The notes: a model not told the origin generated them from the sequence alone. Positions 24,061 through 34,977 are shown, numbered from the stretch's first letter. The stretch is 64,000 nucleotides of DNA from Polytrichum commune (GCA_950295325.1 OX485804.1:1798001-1862000); one strand, 5' to 3'. A program made the numbers and translations.

Positions 24061-27060
24061 GCGGTATATGCGGTGGATATACGTTGTACGTACATGAAGT
24101 GTGTAGTGTGGACGCATAGAAATGTGATATGCGCGCACTCCTTCAAGTCTCTAGAGCAGTCTCTAGAGCATGCCGCAAAAAAAAACTATGGTGTGGGGGG
24201 GAAGACCTTTAAGTACTGCTCTAGGGCGATTCAAAATCCCTTGGATGCTCTTTAAAAAGCGGATTCCCGCCGCCTAGCTTAACCTAACAATATGTCATTC
24301 TATCCATGCGAAACATGTATGACGCTATGTATGGAACATGTATGGCATGCATGCAACATATTGAAAATATTAATGTCGCTCGCACACCTTACGTGTTACC
24401 AAGGCCTCAGGATAAAAACATAAATACTATAATAGTCAAATGTTATTGAAATATGATGATGCTTAACATTAAATAAATGATTTGCGACCAAGTTATGAAA
24501 TCCAAGTTTTTGGGCAATTGATACCTATATGTTACCAAGGTCTAAGTGATATATATATATATATACATATACACATACATACAATGAGGTAGGAGTGGGT
24601 CAAAATTAGTTGTGGAGGCCCCTAAAATTGTATATATTATATGATTCACATCAAAACATGTCCAGAATATGCTCACTAAGTGTGTGGACACCAATAAAAA
24701 GTCTGATTAATTTGGAATGGCTTGTAAGGTAGAGGAAGGATATGATATGAAACCATACCTAAATATAATGTAGGTCTTAATTTAAGTGCAAACCTAGATG
24801 TGAAAAGATTGAATTAATCCGGAACGTGTGGCAAGATTGAAATTAATTTGGAATGGTACATAAGGTAGAGTAAGCATATGAATTCAAAACATACCTAGGT
24901 CGAGTCACACTAATTGCATGTTTTTGCATCCTACGAGAAGTAGGTGCATAACTAAAAGTATTCATTTAAAGTTGAGTCTTAAGACATGCATGTTAGAATA
25001 AGATTAAGTATGGACTGTGTGATCAAAATGCACTCAACATTATTAAGGTGAAAGAGGAAGAATTCCAAACTTCACTTTTGACATAAACCAAAGTTGTATC
25101 TTAAATCCAATTTTGAATCTTGAAATGACAATCGGCATGATTCTCAATAGTTGTTATTAACCGGATGAAGCAATATCCAATCCAACCAACATTGGTAGAC
25201 CAGTTGGACATGCCCACATACCACAACATGGCCACATATTTTGAATATTGGTAAGATTAATAGATTTAGGGATGTAGGGTTTAGGGTTTGGGGTTAGGGT
25301 TTGTGAAAGTTGTGCATGTCCGATAGTTAATACAATAGATTACACACACAAACGATATTGACTACTCAATAGCCCATATTGCACTCACTTAATTATGTAG
25401 AATGCACATTTTATACTTGCCAAACATCTGATCACATGGCTCAAATACACTTAGTTCAAGTTGAAGTTAAAGTTCAATGCACTATACAAATGTTAGTTCA
25501 AGTTGACACATAATTATATGAATTGATGACATGTTCGAAATTGAATTTCCCTCCACCTCTACTAAAATTAAGTTCACCCCCTCCCCCCTCCCCCCTCCCC
25601 CCTCCCCCCAATCTCAAATTGTGTATTTTATGAAGCTAATAATGATTATAGGAACTAATGAACAATTTGAAAGATATTTCATTCTTGAAAACAAAATATT
25701 TCAAAACACCATATGAGCATCCTTGGGGTTGGATTCTTCATCAAATTTCTACTAAATGATGTGCATTGTTCACTACAAATTTATACTCCCTATGTACCTA
25801 ATGTTTACAAAAGAACCAAATGTATAGGGACTAATAGAATGGGGAGAAAAAATTCATTTGTTTTTATACTAAGCTATTCAAATCAATATGATAAACACCT
25901 ATACTACATATACATAATACAAGACATGAATTAAGCATGCCTTCATTACTTACAAATTTTACTTTTATTTTCATGCAAGAGAGTCATCGAACGTTTTTCC
26001 ATCCTAACAAGTATGGACAAGGTAGTCATATTATGACTTCCTCCATAATATGACGACAATTCATGTATCGTAACTTGGATGAAACTAACACATTTCAATG
26101 GTAACAAATTCCCTCCCCACCCCTATCCCATCCCATCCCAACCCATCCCAACCCATCCCAACCCATCCCATCCCATCCCAACCCATCCCATCCCATCCCA
26201 TCCCCTCCCCACACCCCATCCCACCACATCCCAACCCTTCTCACGTGGAGGAGGCCACGTAGCAACGATAGGGAAACCCTAGCGGCGTTGGCTACCTCCC
26301 CGCACCCCTTCTTCTCCTTTCATTGTCATTTGGAGCATAGAAAGGAGAAGCAGAACGCTGAGCACATGCGGAGCGGAGCTCTTGTCATTTCTTTACTCAT
26401 ATCTTTTCTTTGTTTTGTTGGCGCGCGTGTTTGAGAGTCGCAGATTTCTTTTGAGAGTTGCAAGTTTGCTAGTAGAGAGCTTGAGAGCTACAAACTTGAA
26501 AGTTGCATACACATAAGAGTTGTTGCAAGGGTTTGTATGTAACGTGCGAGGGCTTAAGAGTGTGAGGGAGGAATGACTAATGTGAGGGTGCAGTAGATTG
26601 AATTTACAATTCTGAGGTTTTCGAAGTTTTTCACTAAATGAGGAAGCACAAGTTTTGGATGTATACCAATTCAACGTGCATAGTGTAATCCTCCTGAACT
26701 CACTTCCTTCACATTTTGAAATTTTTTTCATTGTTGAATTCCATGTGTTTTTTTCCATGTATGTTGAGCTTTGGCATGTTTTGTTTGCAAGTTTCCCCAT
26801 GTTTTTCGATTTAGTGTTCTCTCACAACCTGAAACTCGATTATGTTTTCATTCGGTTGTTTCAATTTTTATCGTTCTCAAGTTTTATCTTCACTTGCAGT
26901 ATGTAAAGGCACCAATTCAAGGTTGATAGGTATCAATCACAAACCAAAAGTGGCAAGATGGAATGGACAAATCACTGATACATATCAACCACTCCATTAT
27001 AGACCAATGCATATTTGTATTTGTTTATATATGAATATAAGAAACATATGTACATGCGTA
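24060..27060. other. Central 3 kb between the arms, no gene
   Basis: AT-rich DNA with simple repeats: TA repeats at 24,548-24,565, a telomere-like GGTTTAGGG tract near 25,280, CCCCCCT repeats at 25,577-25,610 and CCCATC/CCCAAC pentamer-type repeats at 26,100-26,240. From 26,240 to 26,560 a GC-richer stretch with GGAAACCCTAG and repeated GAGAGTTGCAAG resembles plant gene leader sequence; a similar style occurs at 61,250-62,000. The minus-strand frame 26,393-26,800 has no recognisable domain. Confidence 0.45.
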
Positions 27061-27065
27061 AATAC

Positions 27066-28120
27066 CGGAGCATGTTTACGAACGGGCGTTCGTAAACTTC
27101 AGCGCAACAACCAAGTGCTGCACAGTTACGAACGTGCGTTCGTAAACGTCGGCTTACGTTTACGAACGGGCGTTCGTAAATCTCGGCCCACATTTACGAA
27201 CGTGCGTTCGTAAACCTCGGCCCACATTTTCGTAAAATTCTGCGCAGCAACCAAGTGCTGCATAGTTAGTAAATGTGCGCCGACTTTTACGAACGTGCGT
27301 TCGTAAACGTCGGCCCACATTTACGAACGTGCGTTCGTAAACCTCGGCCCACATTTTCGTAAAATTCTGCGCAGCAACCAAGTGCTGCATAGTTAGTAAA
27401 TGTGCGCCGACTTTTACGAACGTGCGTTCGTAAACGTCGGCTCACGTTTACGAACGGGCGTTCGTAAATCTCGGCCCACATTTACGAACGTGCGTTCGTA
27501 AACCTCGGCCCACATTTTCGTAAAGTTCTGCAAAGCAACCAAGTGCTGCATAGTTAGTAAATGTGCGCCGACTTTTACGAACGTGCGTTCGTAAACGTCG
27601 GCTCACGTTTACGAACGGGCGTTCGTAAATCTCGGCCCACATTTACGAACGTGCGTTCGTAAACCTCGGCCCACATTTTCGTAAAATTCTGCGCAGCAAC
27701 CAAGTGCTGCATAGTTAGTAAATGTGCGCCGACTTTTACGAACGTGCGTTCGTAAACGTCGGCTTACGTTTACGAACGGGCGTTCGTAAATCTCGGCCCA
27801 CATTTACGAACGTGCGTTCGTAAACCTCGGCCTACATTTTCGTAAAATTCTGCGCAGCAACCAATTGCTGCATAGTTAGTAAATGTGCGCCGACTTTTAC
27901 GAACGGGCGTTCGTAAACCTCGGCCCACATTTTCGTAAACTTCTGATCATCAACCAAGTGTTGCACTGTTACGAACGTGCGTTCGTAAACCTCGACGAGT
28001 ATTTACAAATGCACGTTTGTAAACCTTGGCCAACAACAAAGGTTGCATATTTACGAACATGCAATTGTGAACTTCGGCGTAATAACCAAGGGCTGCATGT
28101 TTACGAATGCACGCTCATAA
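27066..28120. repeat. Right palindrome array with 161-bp higher-order repeat
   Basis: About 18-20 palindromes with spacer GG or TG on this strand, the inverse of the left array. Between 27,126 and 27,803 the sequence repeats exactly every 161 bp: three palindromes, then the half-unit TTTTCGTAAAATTCTG, the hairpin GCAGCAACCAAGTGCTGC, ATAGTTAGTAAATG. Units differ from each other by only a few bases, so the array has been homogenised recently. From 27,960 on, units become degenerate. Confidence 0.9.
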
Positions 28121-28139
28121 ACCTTGGCTACATACAATG

Positions 28140-28580
28140 AAAATGTGCACCACCCCCCTGCTACAATAATCAATAGCGAATAGGAGTATGTGTATATGAA
28201 AGCCCATTGTTAATGGGTGTTTGCAGTCCTTCCTTGCTACATTAATTCTTTTGTTGCTAGTCATTTCCAAGCCTTGCAAAAACACCTCCCAACCTAGTGC
28301 ATCTCTAGAAAATTCCTTTGACGTATGATCGCCTTAAACTTATGTTTAAGGCTAAAAAATATGTCTTGGATGCTACCTACGAGCTCACGTTTTTGGTCTG
28401 AATGGCCAACTTTTAGATGTTGTTTCCATAATATAAGCTTAGAGCTGGCATCTCTAACCTTCTACAACCTATAGTGGAGTTTTCGGGTCCTTATGACTAG
28501 CTGACGTTTTTGGTCAAAGGTGGTTTTCGCAAACCGAATCCAGATCCAACGTTTCTAAGCTTCAACCAACATATGGTACA
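28140..28580. repeat. Outer part of the right inverted arm
   Basis: It is the inverse of 22,496-22,900: GCCCATTGTTAATGGGTGTT, GCAAAAACACCTCCCAACCT, CTACGAGCTCACGTTTTTGG, TCCACTATAG read inversely, GGTTTTCGCAAACCGAATCC, ending CCAACATATGGTAC. Identity with the left arm is high, with a few substitutions and a 9-base difference near the outer end. Confidence 0.8.
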
Positions 28581-29455
28581 TTTTCAATAACACCTTCAAC
28601 ACCTTTGTTTTGCCAACACTAAGGACTATGTTATCTTAGAAGGAGAGCAGTAATAGGAGAATGCCAACAATGAATCTACTCTTCAAATCCCTCTTTCAAC
28701 ACTTTGTTGCTTGTTTTCCAAGACTGTTGTCTGTCTGGACTGCCTCACATTTCTAGGTCTAAACTTACAAGCATACACACCTTCTCTAAGAGTCTAAGCT
28801 ATCTTCACATATGTGTACTAAGAGAGCCAAAAGGTTCTAGGACAATCTTTATATACCTCAAAACAACTACCTACTAGGTGGGTCAACTTGGTAGGTTACC
28901 ACCCTGTCAAAACACTGCAACTAGCTGTCCTCACGCGTTTTTGCCCTTTGTCCAATACATGACCAACTGGCATACAAAGGTCATAAAAAATGATCAACTA
29001 GTCACAGAAATGCAATGCTATTTAATAACTTTGGACCAACAAGTCATTATCTGACCAACTAAATTATTAACACCAAATAATTACTACTACTGAATAAATT
29101 GCTCAGTAGTAAAACAGTAAAAAACCAATTAGTGGACGTTTTAACAACTAATTGCATTAGGGACAAATTTGACGTCAACTAGTAAACTAACATTCTTTTG
29201 CCCTTTCGACAATTCGCGACCAACTAGTTAGTTTTTGATGGGTTGGTTTACTATGAACATTTTATGTTCTTAAAACACGGTGCTAACTTCTACCTTAACT
29301 TCTATCTTATCTATGTTTGTGCAAATAAATGAAACCACTATACATATTTGCAAACACACATTCGTAAAAATACGTAATGTTGATTTACACATTACACATT
29401 ACACTGATTTACGAACGGTTGTTCGTAAATATGCTACCAAAATCTACTTTAACAA

Positions 29456-29862
29456 TTGAATGTGGATATACTTTATATTGTGCATAAAGTATGGTCTTGG
29501 AGAACACGGTGCCCATTTTCAAGTTCCTCATCTGTGATCTCCCAAGCCCTTGCCTCGTTCTCGGCCAAGAAGTATGTGATGAGCTAATTGACGAGAATGG
29601 TGTGCCAATGCCCAAGTTTGGTGGTCGAGGCGGAGGGCAACATTTCCTCAAGGTCTTGAGGTCCAGGTTGTGGCTAGAAGCCCCCCTATTGGAGGGAGTC
29701 CCCCACGGGAGCTGGCCAACTCTGGAGAACACCCTCCTCATCGACGACAACACCGCCAAGAGCCTTCTTTGTCCCCTCCTATTCTTTCACCGTTGCTCTC
29801 ATTTTCTTGCATCTGCATGTTATGCACTTTACGAGCGCCCATCCCAAACCGCCCCTCCTTAA
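29456..29862 (+). pseudogene. Captured FCP1-like (HAD) phosphatase fragment
   Basis: The frame from 29,491 contains LGQEVCDELIDENG, GGRGGGQHFLKVL, then LENTLLIDDNTAKSLL at residues 78-93. The last part is like motif IV of plant FCP1/NIF-type HAD phosphatases (xNTLLIDDSxxKxxxNP). In another frame just upstream, VHKVWSWRTR resembles the VWSSRT motif that precedes this region in the family, so a frameshift separates them. The catalytic DxDGT motif is absent. The fragment starts directly after a palindrome (29,410) inside the transposon and is GC-richer than its surroundings, as expected for transduplicated host exon sequence. It is probably not a functional enzyme. Confidence 0.55.
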
Positions 29863-29869
29863 TTTACCC

Positions 29870-30290
29870 ACTCCACTCTGTCTATGATATTGTTTCACAG
29901 GTCGTTCCACGCTCGTTTGGTGGCCGACCCTCCTTGACTTCTTCATTGGAGACGCCCACAACTCAAGGTTGCATCTTCCGAGTCCGATCGTTGTTTGGCC
30001 CTCCGGAGAAGTGCAAGACATCCTCTCTTGCAGATGCCTTTGTATTCCACTACAATACCACTTCGTATAATTCGGGAGCGCGTTTGGACATATTGAAGAA
30101 CGACACATATTCGAGGCCAGTCAACAAACTTGGCTATAGTTGCGGGCCGGAGATTTTCAAAGCTATAGAGGCCATTGGAGCATTACAGAGAGTAGCCACC
30201 GTAAAAGATAAGGACATGGCCACGAGAAAAAATATAGTGGGACGTACTAGTGGGACGTACTAGTGGGACTATAAACGCCTACGGACTCCC
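29870..30290 (+). other. GC-richer segment after the FCP1 fragment
   Basis: The open frame that ends at 30,263 includes SLADAFVFHYNTTSYNSGAR and GYSCGPEIFKAIEAIGALQR. The first part of that frame is only a shadow of the FCP1 frame. A TTTCACAG before 29,900 could be a 3' splice site. It may be a second captured exon; no family is recognised. Confidence 0.25.
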
Positions 30291-30640
30291 TAAATGTGTG
30301 TAGGGGTAGAGCATAGTGCTTGGTTATCCATTCTATTTGAAGGTCTTCAAGACATTAATGGTATTTCCATTATGTTTGTATTTCAAACCCGTTGAATAGA
30401 TTCAATTTCCAATCATTCTCCACATCTTCCTGTCCATTAGCAACAATTTGTCATTTTATACACATATGTTTTCATGTATGATTCATTTTTTTGTTCACTT
30501 TGATGCATTTATGTTGATGATTATATCCAATGTTATACATATGGTATTTTAATGTTGTTAACATTGGCTCAAATTTGAAAACCACGTCCTTGAATAGTCT
30601 CAAAATCATCAAAAAGTCTCCGATTACCGAATATAGTGTT

Positions 30641-31775
30641 ACATGTCTATGTCCTTTATTCACTCCATTAAAAAAACTAAAAAAAAACTAAAACAAAAAC
30701 ATATGGGACCCTAGGAGTGCACCTCTATAAAAACAAATTGGCATACATGTGCAAGAACCACATATTTGTTTAGGGGATACTTATATTATTCATTGATTTT
30801 TTAGGGACCCTAAATATTATCCTACTTATCACCATATAGGTAATTATAGATTCTCAAATTGTGCAAAATTAAATTGCACCTTACTTATTCATAAGAATTA
30901 GGGGTTTAAATTTTTCCCTCATGATATTGGAGTGGACTTCCTTGTTTGTTGATGTTTTTCACATAACGGAACCAAGAAAAAAGACAAAACCTTTAAGCAA
31001 TCTGAAGATGGTGTGACCGTGCAGTTGGGGGAGCTGTCAAAATGACAATGGAAAGGGAAAACTAGCTCAAGGTGCTTGGGTGTAGGCATGGTAAAGTGGA
31101 CCAAAACAATGCTCTAGTATACTAAGACTTTTTTTGGGGGGGGGGAGGGGGAGGGGGTTGAGTCAAAGCCCTAAAGTAGTGGCAAAGTATTGTTTAGATT
31201 GGATTTTTTTTGATGATGAACTCTATTGTTGTGTTAATACTCAAAGATAGAATATCAAGTTGAGATCTTCAAAACTTATCATGAAAAGTGATGCTCAAAA
31301 ACACATGATTGAAGTTGGTTGTGGACAGACTTCATGACCTTAAATACTTTGAAGTTGGAAGGTTTTTCAAATTCCTTGAATTCATTATCTACTTGAAAGC
31401 ATCATCACAAAACCTTATAGAAAACCACCAATTTAATGTAACTTTATCATATTTAAAACTAATTTTAGGCAATTACTTGTTCAATATTGCCTACTTGCAC
31501 CGTCTTCTAAAATATGTAGACTTTTCTTGGAATTTTTTTTGTCATCATAAATTTCTTGGCTTTGTAGATTGACATTTTTTAAAAATGTTTACGAATTATT
31601 TCTTCACAAAATTCAAAATTAATGTATACTTTTGAATTACTTTCATTTGAACCTAGACAGGGATCATGAGTTGTCCACTTTACTGTGCTTGCACCCGCTT
31701 CTACCAAAAAAATCTCCTCATCCATTTTGCTTGTTTCCTCCACGACAAACCAAAGTTCATCGACCAAATCTTATT
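30641..31775. repeat. 1.1-kb dispersed repeat, copy 1
   Basis: It starts immediately outside the right end of the big transposon (ACATGTCTATGTCCTTTATT) and matches 51,818-52,870 along its length, with a G-tract expansion at 31,136-31,158. Minus-strand peptides are shared by both copies: VHFTM..PKH.EL.FPFHCHFDSSPN and VKWTTHDP.LGS.ESNSK. Plus-strand frames are also partly shared, so open frames here may just reflect similarity. It is probably a decayed element of unknown type. Confidence 0.65.
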
Positions 31776-31824
31776 CAAGTCTCAATTGATTACTCACCCC
31801 AGTCTCAATAAGAATGACTGACCT

Positions 31825-32640
31825 CAATGGCCCTTGAAGTAAGAACCGTCGGTGCCGGTGGATTTGGGTCCTCGATGTCTGTGGATTGTACCCCAGGACT
31901 CCAGGAGTGTTCCATGCCTCTGAGATTGAAGATGGCACCGGATCCTCTTTGGGTACCGACATGTCCTTCAACAACAATGGCTTTGGGCGCCGACCTCTCT
32001 CCTGGATGGCTACAATGCCGGACGCTTAGTTCGGCGACTGCTCTTGGGATGTCCACAAGAGCTTCAGGTAAGCTTCGGACTGTACAAAATCACTTGCTCG
32101 ATATAAGTTCAGAAATACATGTTAATGTTTAGCTTCTTCAAGCTCTCGCATCACGTATTTTTCAGACACCATACAGCACCAATAGTGGTTTTCAGGATAC
32201 TACTGAAAATACCTGATGCTGTATCCTTTGCTAGCCAGAGTCCAGACATGGATTACAGAAATAGAAGCATCATGCCTTCTGAGTAACGAGCATAATACTC
32301 TGACTATGAGTTACTGAGTCCACATTGCAGTTTTCATTTCGAACAGAATAAAAATACTTTGCACTATGGTTGCTGTTATCGCAGATTGAATACGGAGCTG
32401 AAGAATCTAAGCTAAGCTGGACGCGAAGACGCAGAAGGGAGCAACGAGTGGAGGAAGAGGCTTGATTAGACGAAGAGCTGAAGCAGATCAATCAGACGCT
32501 ATAAGTGATAACGAACTCTTGCAAGACCTTTCGGGAGTTGAATATGAGAGTATTCGAGCATGTTGATAGCATAGTGTGAATGGTACAACATGGCTCTGTG
32601 ACTCACCAATTTGCAATATGGGCTTAATGACTGACTCGAT
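31825..32640 (+). pseudogene. Decayed gene segment, copy 2 (pairs with 13,640)
   Basis: Contains SEIEDGTGSSLGTDMSFNNN then GFGRRPLSWMATMPDA and TAG in one frame, and a donor-like CAGGTAAGC at 32,066. The homologous place at 13,640 has an extra TGA earlier. Near 32,455-32,505 the frame RVEEEA, stop, LDEELKQINQTL is interrupted by TGA. A 9-base in-frame difference relative to the other copy lies just after the shared TAG. A third frame (31,827-32,132) is open but lacks support. Confidence 0.4.
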
Positions 32641-33152
32641 TCTAAATGTATTGATCATATGCGAATTCTATTCTGTGAAGATGGTGAGCGATTTGATCAT
32701 TCGATTTCCAATTGGTACATAGAATTAGAAGAATAATTGAGTGGTGTGCGGTATGTGGTAAGAATACCCTGACCTCAAACTTTGGGAACGAATGCTAAGA
32801 AGAGATTATGTCCTCATGAATAGAAGTCACTACACCCAATTGTAGCAGCAGGTAGGCTCAAAGGCTTTTGTTGGCAGGCACCCATGTCCTGATGAACATA
32901 ACTTCGACTGTTTGTAGCATCAACTGGCTTCATATTTGGACCAAGTGATCAGAATGTTCGGTCAACAAGTAATGAAACAGCAAACAGTACACGCGCCATG
33001 GAGGTTGTATGTGCAAGAGTAGTGCAGTTGAGGACATGTTCAGTGGTTTTCGATCATTTCTTACACAATACACTACAGGACCTGATTGATCATGTAACAC
33101 CATATCTGTTCCAAAAAATCCCTAGCTAGAACTACATTAGCTAGGTCCTACT

Positions 33153-33419
33153 CAAAAAGGATCATCCTTGTGATCTGGCTGTGCCTCGGGACCGGGTAGT
33201 GATGCATCTGGGAACCAGAATGAATGAGTAGCTCTCATCCTCACCATCTTCATCGTGAACAGTAATAGGGCTCCTCACACGCATACATCGTTATTTCGTT
33301 CTGTGACTTTCGAAGGCAGAAGCAAACTCAACCAATATAGAAAGTTCCTCCCCAGGAAGTGGCCCCTCAAATTTCACCCTATAAGACTCCTCGACTCCAT
33401 CGATGACTTCGAAAACCAT
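33153..33419 (-). pseudogene. Acidic reading frame with one internal stop
   Basis: From ATG at 33,419 the frame reads MVFEVIDGVEESYRVKFEGP, LPGEELSILVEFASAFESHR, TK, then TAA, and continues in the same frame CMRVRSPITVHDEDGEDESY, SFWFPDASLPGPEA to TGA at 33,153. Both halves look strongly protein-like, so the TAA is most simply a nonsense mutation; a hidden intron is the alternative. TTTAGTTCAG just upstream could be a 3' splice site, implying earlier exons. The family is not recognised. Confidence 0.45.
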
Positions 33420-33513
33420 ATCTGAACTAAACGACGTCTATGTGTGTTTAGATTCGCATGCGTGCTGATGACGAAGATGATGGATACCTCACACCAGTGG
33501 GATGTTCTTCAGA

Positions 33514-33660
33514 CACCACTGGAATCCAGTGGATTTTATGGCCTAGTCGCTTGTCAACTTTGTCACATTCTTAGTTTCCACTGAGAGAAAATGTCATATT
33601 TGTGACATAATTGTGCTCAATAAGTTTACATTAACAAAATCAAAACGCATTACTGAGATT
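33514..33660. repeat. 150-bp dispersed repeat, copy 2 of 3
   Basis: Starts with the perfect hairpin CCACTGGAATCCAGTGG, then TTGTCAACTTTGTCACATTC, CACTGAGAGAAAATGTCATA and GTGCTCAATAAGTTTACATT. Confidence 0.6.
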
Positions 33661-33690
33661 ATCTACACCAGAGCACAAGTCTGATGATGA

Positions 33691-33888
33691 TTACTCATAG
33701 TTAGCAGTGCAGGCCTCTGCCTCCTGGAATTTGCAGCCGTTGTGTGTGTCAACCTCCACACCCGCCGCACCCTTCTCTAATCGCAGCTCCTCCACAGGTT
33801 TGGCCACAGCTGCATCACTCTCCAACCTCTGCAGGTAGACAGGGATGATTCCCAAAACCAGTTTTTCATCAGCACTATAGATTCGCAA
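33691..33888 (-). CDS. Probable coding exon, unknown family
   Basis: The frame reads LRIYSADEKLVLGIIPVYLQ, RLESDAAVAKPVEELRLEKG, AAGVEVDTHNG and stops at TAA. It has no ATG at its beginning, so it would need an upstream exon; possible splice acceptors lie at about 33,900. It may belong to the same minus-strand gene as 34,196-34,397 and 33,153-33,419, but the phases I tried do not all fit. Confidence 0.35.
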   Translation of the reverse strand: MRIYSADEKLVLGIIPVYLQRLESDAAVAKPVEELRLEKGAAGVEVDTHNGCKFQEAEACTANYE

Positions 33889-34151
33889 CAGTGCTGATCA
33901 TCTACAGTCTCAAATATTTCGGAGGGTTAGGCAACTGACACCAAAGCTTTGAACCTACAATTACAACAAACACATAGATGTACATACACCAACGTCCAAG
34001 GATTATGGGCCATAATGCATTCAAGCAATACTTAGAATTATTATCTATTAAGCATTCTCTTCACCACCACGGTCACTAATACACACAGTAACTCAATAGC
34101 AGTAGGACCACCGAGTGAAACAATGGTTGAGTCATGGTGAGGTTCTAGTTC

Positions 34152-34397
34152 TCATCTAATTTGCACAGGAATTTGATCAAGGGTGAAGAACTTAATTACC
34201 CTGGTCGGCTGCATTTCAGGGACATCATCCGAATGAATGACAGGGGTGGTCGCTAGGTTGTTGTTGTTGTTACCATTTGCAATTTCCATCTCGCCTGCAA
34301 ACCTCTTCAAAAGTGCGCCTTTGAGTCCATTTCCTTTCATGGTGCAGCTGGTTGCACGAAGGAACCTAGTTGGGAGCACTTGACGTGGACCTTGCAA
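34152..34397 (-). CDS. Probable coding exon, unknown family
   Basis: The frame contains FLRATSCTMKGNGLKGALLK, RFAGEMEIANGNNNNN and TPVIHSDDVPEMQPTR, where a donor GTAATT follows at about 34,196; the remaining residues to the stop would then be intron. It has an asparagine run and mixed charge, so it is protein-like. The function is not recognised. Confidence 0.35.
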   Translation of the reverse strand: MQGPRQVLPTRFLRATSCTMKGNGLKGALLKRFAGEMEIANGNNNNNLATTPVIHSDDVPEMQPTRVIKFFTLDQIPVQIR

Positions 34398-34697
34398 TGG
34401 GTCGAGGACGACACTACAACAAACGGAGTCCTAAAATCTCACCACAAGCACGAGTCTAGAACTGTTAGTGAAAGACCTAGTAAGTCTGCTGAGACTCAAA
34501 TAATGCCTCAAAGTGAGGTGCAGGAAGCAAGCGTGAAAACTCAGCTGAGTGCTCAAAACGATAAGGAAGCATCGTCGCCGCTACCAGAAGGACTGCTGCT
34601 TAGTTCTCCACAGGGTTATAAATTTCAGTTTCAATGGCCGCCGCTGTACTCACTAAAGAAGGCTCAAACTCTACAGACAGACAGAAAGTCTAGCTAG
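34380..34697 (+). CDS. Plus-strand ORF of 105 codons, unknown
   Basis: It reads MTWTLQWVEDDTTTNGVLKS, then a hydrophilic S/E/Q-rich stretch (ERPSKSAETQIMPQSEVQEA) and FQFQWPPLYSLKKA before the stop. Low-complexity but plausible for a disordered protein or terminal exon. It overlaps the start of the minus-strand frame, so at most one of the two is likely to be full-length. No promoter or splice partner was found. Confidence 0.3.
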   Translation: MTWTLQWVEDDTTTNGVLKSHHKHESRTVSERPSKSAETQIMPQSEVQEASVKTQLSAQNDKEASSPLPEGLLLSSPQGYKFQFQWPPLYSLKKAQTLQTDRKSS

Positions 34698-34977
34698 CTA
34701 CACAATGTCACATTAAAACAGTTGCCAACTGTAGCCTACACCCAAACCTGGACAAACCTGGAGAACTCAGTCATGACACTCTTGAAACTCCCTTGAAATT
34801 CTGAAATGGAAGCATGAATGTTAGCTAGTATCATTTTCCCCTACACTGTCAGTAGTTGTCATCACAACCATGAGGTCCCGGTCACTCAAGGATGTTGAAT
34901 TTGTAACCTGGGTTCGCCACAGTGTACAACAGTACTTGCAGATTGATGTAATTTAAGATAGAGGTGGAGTGGTCTTG

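Larger units (their letters stand above)
20474..30640. mobile_element. 10.2-kb transposon with palindrome-array inverted arms
   Basis: The left end reads AACACTATATTCGTTAATCG then GAGACTTT; the right end read inward is AACACTATATTCGGTAATCG then GAGACTTT, so 27 of 28 bases match. ACAT flanks both sides (20470-20473 and 30641-30644), a 4-bp target duplication. The first 400 bp are closely similar to the end of the DUF7869 transposon at 62,034, so it belongs to that family, but no DUF7869 gene remains. Inside are a 6.1-kb inverted repeat (22,496-28,580) with two arrays of 22-bp palindromes, a 3-kb centre, and a captured FCP1-like gene fragment near the right end. It must have been moved by a transposase supplied elsewhere. 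Confidence 0.75.

Noticed and set aside
26079..26282. Proline-rich protein
   Set aside because: It is a translation of CCCATC/CCCAAC simple repeats.
23501..27803. Family of proteins with YERPFVNV and RTGVRK repeats on both strands
   Set aside because: They are translations of the palindrome array; both strands and several frames are open because the 161-bp and 34-bp units lack stops. No codon-level constraint is visible.
22922..28120. CRISPR array
   Set aside because: The repeats are palindromic and regularly spaced, but linkers are themselves repeated rather than unique, units vary, there are no cas genes, and the context is a eukaryotic transposon.
29670..30263. 197-codon ORF as one gene
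   Set aside because: Its first third is an out-of-frame shadow of the FCP1-like fragment and has R/P/S-rich shadow composition. Only the later part might be a separate captured exon.
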